A stretch of DNA of 64,000 nucleotides from Burkholderia sp. Bp8963. GTDB lineage: Bacteria; Pseudomonadota; Gammaproteobacteria; Burkholderiales; Burkholderiaceae. The translations under genes were made by a program, and so were the position numbers. Positions 61,249-64,000 of this stretch are shown here, one piece after another. How positions within the stretch are numbered: the stretch's first letter is position 1; every line of letters begins with the position of its first letter. Under the pieces are notes generated by a model. That model did no database searches, was not told the DNA's origin, and was given only the letters and a program-made list of their open reading frames with translations. Location of the stretch: the NCBI RefSeq assembly GCF_003854275.1, contig NZ_QTQP01000026.1, forward strand, positions 1-64,000, given 5' to 3'.

Positions 61249-62430
61249 TTACGCTCCCGCGCCCGAAGGCTCGAGGATCGCCTTCGCGATCGTGTTGCGC
61301 TGGATCTCGCTCGTGCCGGTCAGGATCCGGAACATCCGCAGCTTGCGGAACGTCTGTTCGACCGGATGATGCCGCGTCACGCCGACATTGCCGTGAATCT
61401 GCACGGCCTTGTCCGCGACCTCGAAGCAGCGCTCCGACACGAACAGCTTGCATGCGGAGGCCGCCATCCGCAGGTCCGCGCCTGCATCGGCCAGCGCGGC
61501 CGTGTGCGCGATCATGCTCTCGCACGCCCACAGCGCGGCAGCCATGTCGGCGAGCATGTGCTGGATCGCCTGGAAGCGCGCGATCGGCCCGCCGAACTGC
61601 CGGCGCGTGCGCGCATAGTCGAGTGACGCTTCGTATGCCGACATCGCGAGGCCGAGCATCGTCGGGCAATGCAGCAGCCGGTTCACGTTGATCCGCGACA
61701 TGCCGAGCCGGAAGCCGTTGCCGATGCCGCCGAACACGTTCGCGCGCGGCACGCGCACGTCGGTGAAGCGGATGTCCGCGTCGATGTGCTGGCCCGACAT
61801 CGGCACGTACTCGTGCTCGACGGTCACGCCCGGCAGATCGAGATCGACCAGCACCGCCGTGATCTGCGGCGGCGTCGCGGACGCATCGGTCACGCACATC
61901 ACGATCGCGAAATCGGCGAACGGTGCGCCGCTGATGTAGTGCTTGGTGCCGTTCACGACGAGCATGTCGCCGTCCTCGACCGCGGTCGTGCGGATGCTCA
62001 TCGCATCCGAGCCCGAGTGCGGTTCGGTCAGCGCGAAGCAGGTCGATTTGTCGCCGCGCATCACCGGCTTGAAATAACGCTCGAGCTGATCGGGCGTCGC
62101 ATGCTTGAGCATGTTGCCGATGCGCGGCGGCCCGCCCAGCTCGCCGAGCACGTGCGGCGCGAGCGCCGCGCCCGACGCGGCAAGGTCCGCCTTCAGCGCG
62201 CATTGCTCGACGATCGACAGCCCCTTGCCGCCGATCGCGGCGGGCAGGCTCGCGGTATAGAAGCCGAGTTCGGCGGAGCGCCGCCACACGCGGCGCAGCA
62301 CGTCGCGCGGCCACACATCTTCCGAGCCGAGACCGAGCTCGCGCTCGATCGGCCGCAGTTCATCGTCGACGAAGCGGCGTACGGCCGCGCGCAATTCGAC
62401 GAAATCCGGACGGTTCAGGTGATCGAACAT
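61249..62430 (-). CDS. Acyl-CoA dehydrogenase
   Basis: 393 residues. FALTEPHSGSDAMSIRTTA (FAD/substrate loop), GTKHYISGA, RRQFGGPIARFQAIQHMLADMA and QIHGNVGVTRHHPVEQTFRKLRMFRILTGTSEIQRNTIAKAIL are standard acyl-CoA dehydrogenase signatures. It introduces a 2,3-double bond into an acyl-CoA and passes electrons to ETF. ATG at 62430 has weak spacing to its ribosome site but begins the domain. It lies 11 bases after the acyl-CoA ligase gene. Confidence 0.93.
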   Translation of the reverse strand: MFDHLNRPDFVELRAAVRRFVDDELRPIERELGLGSEDVWPRDVLRRVWRRSAELGFYTASLPAAIGGKGLSIVEQCALKADLAASGAALAPHVLGELGGPPRIGNMLKHATPDQLERYFKPVMRGDKSTCFALTEPHSGSDAMSIRTTAVEDGDMLVVNGTKHYISGAPFADFAIVMCVTDASATPPQITAVLVDLDLPGVTVEHEYVPMSGQHIDADIRFTDVRVPRANVFGGIGNGFRLGMSRINVNRLLHCPTMLGLAMSAYEASLDYARTRRQFGGPIARFQAIQHMLADMAAALWACESMIAHTAALADAGADLRMAASACKLFVSERCFEVADKAVQIHGNVGVTRHHPVEQTFRKLRMFRILTGTSEIQRNTIAKAILEPSGAGA

Positions 62431-62441
62431 GGGTAGCCTCT

Positions 62442-64000
62442 TCAGTTCACGCGCCGTGCGGCGCCATGCCAGTATTGTTCGCGCACGAGCTTGCGGGCGA
62501 TCTTGCCGCTCGCGTTCTTCGGCAGGTCCGCGACGAAATCGACGGTGCGCGGCAGCTTGTAGTCGGCGAGCAGCGCGCGGCAGTGCGCGACGAGCGTGTC
62601 GGTCTGTGCGCTGCGACCCGGCTTCAGCACGATCACCGCCTTGACCGCTTCGCCCCATTTGTCGTCGGGCACCCCGACGACGCACGCTTCGAGCACGTCG
62701 TCGTGCCGGTACAGCGTCGCCTCGACTTCGGTCGGATAGACGTTGAAGCCACCCGAGATGATCATGTCGTTCTTGCGGTCGACGAGGTAGATGAAGCCGT
62801 CGCGGTCAGTGCGCGCGAGATCGCCCGTATGCAGCCAGCCGTCGACCAGTACTTCGCGCGTCAGCTCGGGCGCGCCCCAGTAGCCCTGGAACACGTCCGC
62901 GCCGCGGATCACGATCTCGCCGATCTCGTCGCATTCCACTTCGTGACCTTCGGCATCGACCACACGCACCTCGGTTTCGCCGAACGGCCGGCCACACGAT
63001 GCAAGCCTTTCATGACAATGGAGCAGCGCATGCGCGTGATCGGCGATGCCGAGACGCGTGACGCCCGACGTCGACTCGCTCGCGCCGTAGCCCTGCGACA
63101 GCACGGGGCCGATGCGCACCCACGCTTCCTCGATGCGCGCCGGCGCCATCGGCGCCGCGCCGTAGCCGAGCACCTTCAGGCTGCGCAGGTCGGCGTAGGC
63201 GAGGTCCGGCTCGTTAAGCATCATGTTGATCATCGCCGGCACCATGAACGTGTGCGTGATGCGCAAGCGCGCGACTTCGGCAAGAAAGTGCGCGGGATCG
63301 AACGTGTCGAACAGCACGAGCGTCGCGCCGCAAAACAGGTACGGCTGCATCAACATCCCCGACGCGTGCGTAATCGGCCCGATCAGCGCGAGCCGGTCGC
63401 CCGGGCGCACCGGGCGGTCCATCCCGAGCACGATCTTGCGCAGCGACGCGAGCCGGTTGCCGTAGCTCTGCATCGCCGCCTTGATGCGGCCCGTCGAGCC
63501 CGACGAGAAATGCAGCACCGCGAGATCGTCGGGCGCGGGCGTGTAGTCGGGCGCAGCGGCGCTCGCCTGCGCGAGCAGCGTTTCATAGTCGCGGTAGCCG
63601 TTCGCTTCGGCGTCGAGCGCAATGAACCGCTCGACCGACGCGAAACCCGGCGTATCGGGCGTGTAGTGCGTGTAGCCACGCCCGCCGATGAACGCAACCG
63701 GCGTGCAGTTGCCGACGACGTCCGACGCCTCGGCCGCCGTGAAGCGCGGATTCAGCGCGGCCTTCACGAGGCCCGCCTTGTACAGCGCGCACTCGATCTC
63801 GACCAGCTCGATGCAGTTGCGCGCCTGCACGGCGATTCGCGCGCCGGGCGCGAAGCCGAGGCCGCGCAGCGCATTCGCGAGCCGCGACGAGCGTTCGTCG
63901 AGCTGACGGTAGGTGATGACGCGGTCTCGGTGAATCACGGCGGGCTGATCGCCCCAGTAGCGGGCCGCGCGCCGCAGGAAATAGGCAAAGCTCAATCGGG
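62442..64000 (-). CDS. Acyl-CoA synthetase (AMP-binding), 5' end outside or at the window edge
   Basis: At least 517 residues. P-loop HFSSGSTGRIKAA, the YGASE core, GWLHTGDLARTDRDGFIYLVDRKNDMIISGGFNVYPTE and the C-terminal lysine in LPKNASGKIARKLVREQYW are present. It activates a carboxylic acid to acyl-CoA. The apparent first codon at 63995 is TTG with an open frame still running to the window edge, so the true start may lie outside. It leads the operon with acyl-CoA dehydrogenase, CaiB, MFS and porin genes. Confidence 0.92.
   Translation of the reverse strand, partial: RLSFAYFLRRAARYWGDQPAVIHRDRVITYRQLDERSSRLANALRGLGFAPGARIAVQARNCIELVEIECALYKAGLVKAALNPRFTAAEASDVVGNCTPVAFIGGRGYTHYTPDTPGFASVERFIALDAEANGYRDYETLLAQASAAAPDYTPAPDDLAVLHFSSGSTGRIKAAMQSYGNRLASLRKIVLGMDRPVRPGDRLALIGPITHASGMLMQPYLFCGATLVLFDTFDPAHFLAEVARLRITHTFMVPAMINMMLNEPDLAYADLRSLKVLGYGAAPMAPARIEEAWVRIGPVLSQGYGASESTSGVTRLGIADHAHALLHCHERLASCGRPFGETEVRVVDAEGHEVECDEIGEIVIRGADVFQGYWGAPELTREVLVDGWLHTGDLARTDRDGFIYLVDRKNDMIISGGFNVYPTEVEATLYRHDDVLEACVVGVPDDKWGEAVKAVIVLKPGRSAQTDTLVAHCRALLADYKLPRTVDFVADLPKNASGKIARKLVREQYWHGAARRVN

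Overview
The window looks like a secondary replicon of a Burkholderia species, probably of the cepacia complex. The reasons are the very GC-rich, densely coding DNA, the many LysR/MFS/porin/TonB genes, and the DUF3348-DUF802-OmpA-DUF2894 operon. This assignment is from recognised protein families only; no search was run. There are no rRNA genes, no canonical tRNA genes, no intact insertion sequences and no CRISPR array.

Left part (1-15.5 kb). The tail of a discoidin-type protein is followed by a tartrate module (MFS permease, tartrate dehydrogenase, divergent LysR regulator) and a LysE exporter. Next comes an RNA-repair locus: rtcR is divergent from a sigma-54 promoter whose transcript first crosses two tandem tRNA-like structures and GNRA-capped hairpins, then encodes an SPFH/slipin protein and the RtcB ligase. 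No rtcA is present. A decayed O-methyltransferase, metY, and a TonB receptor-PnuC-kinase vitamin/cofactor salvage set follow.

Middle part (15.5-40.5 kb). An acyl-CoA ligase, a PQQ/heme alcohol dehydrogenase, an outer-membrane protein and an aldehyde dehydrogenase lie downstream of a clear -24/-12 promoter controlled by a divergent AcoR-type activator. Then come an MFS efflux pump with a LysR regulator, a flavin-oxidase-fold protein, a GST with its LysR regulator, and a five-gene operon of unknown product (sorbitol-dehydrogenase-like small subunit, two GMC flavoproteins, a ferritin-like protein, a decarboxylase-like protein). A TetR-controlled Baeyer-Villiger monooxygenase plus hydrolase pair closes the block.

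Right part (40.5-64 kb). A Ser-Gly-Thr repeat lipoprotein is followed by a membrane methyltransferase. A 5'-truncated pmtA marks the edge of a lower-GC insert carrying a HEPN/Abi-like protein; overlapping its start codon is a strong promoter that drives a short terminator-ended RNA on the other strand. After small accessory genes comes an operon with a MotA/ExbB-like channel protein carrying a very long repeated tail plus a MotB/OmpA-like partner, an architecture reminiscent of the Zorya A/B motor. The window ends with a LysE exporter, an FAD disulfide reductase, a serine hydrolase, a BON protein and a porin-MFS-CaiB-acyl-CoA dehydrogenase-acyl-CoA ligase catabolic operon.

Best candidates for new biology: the tRNA-like leader of the RtcR-controlled slipin-rtcB operon (6290-9233), the HEPN/Abi gene with its divergent small RNA (44931-45705), and the Zorya-like channel operon (47697-52915).
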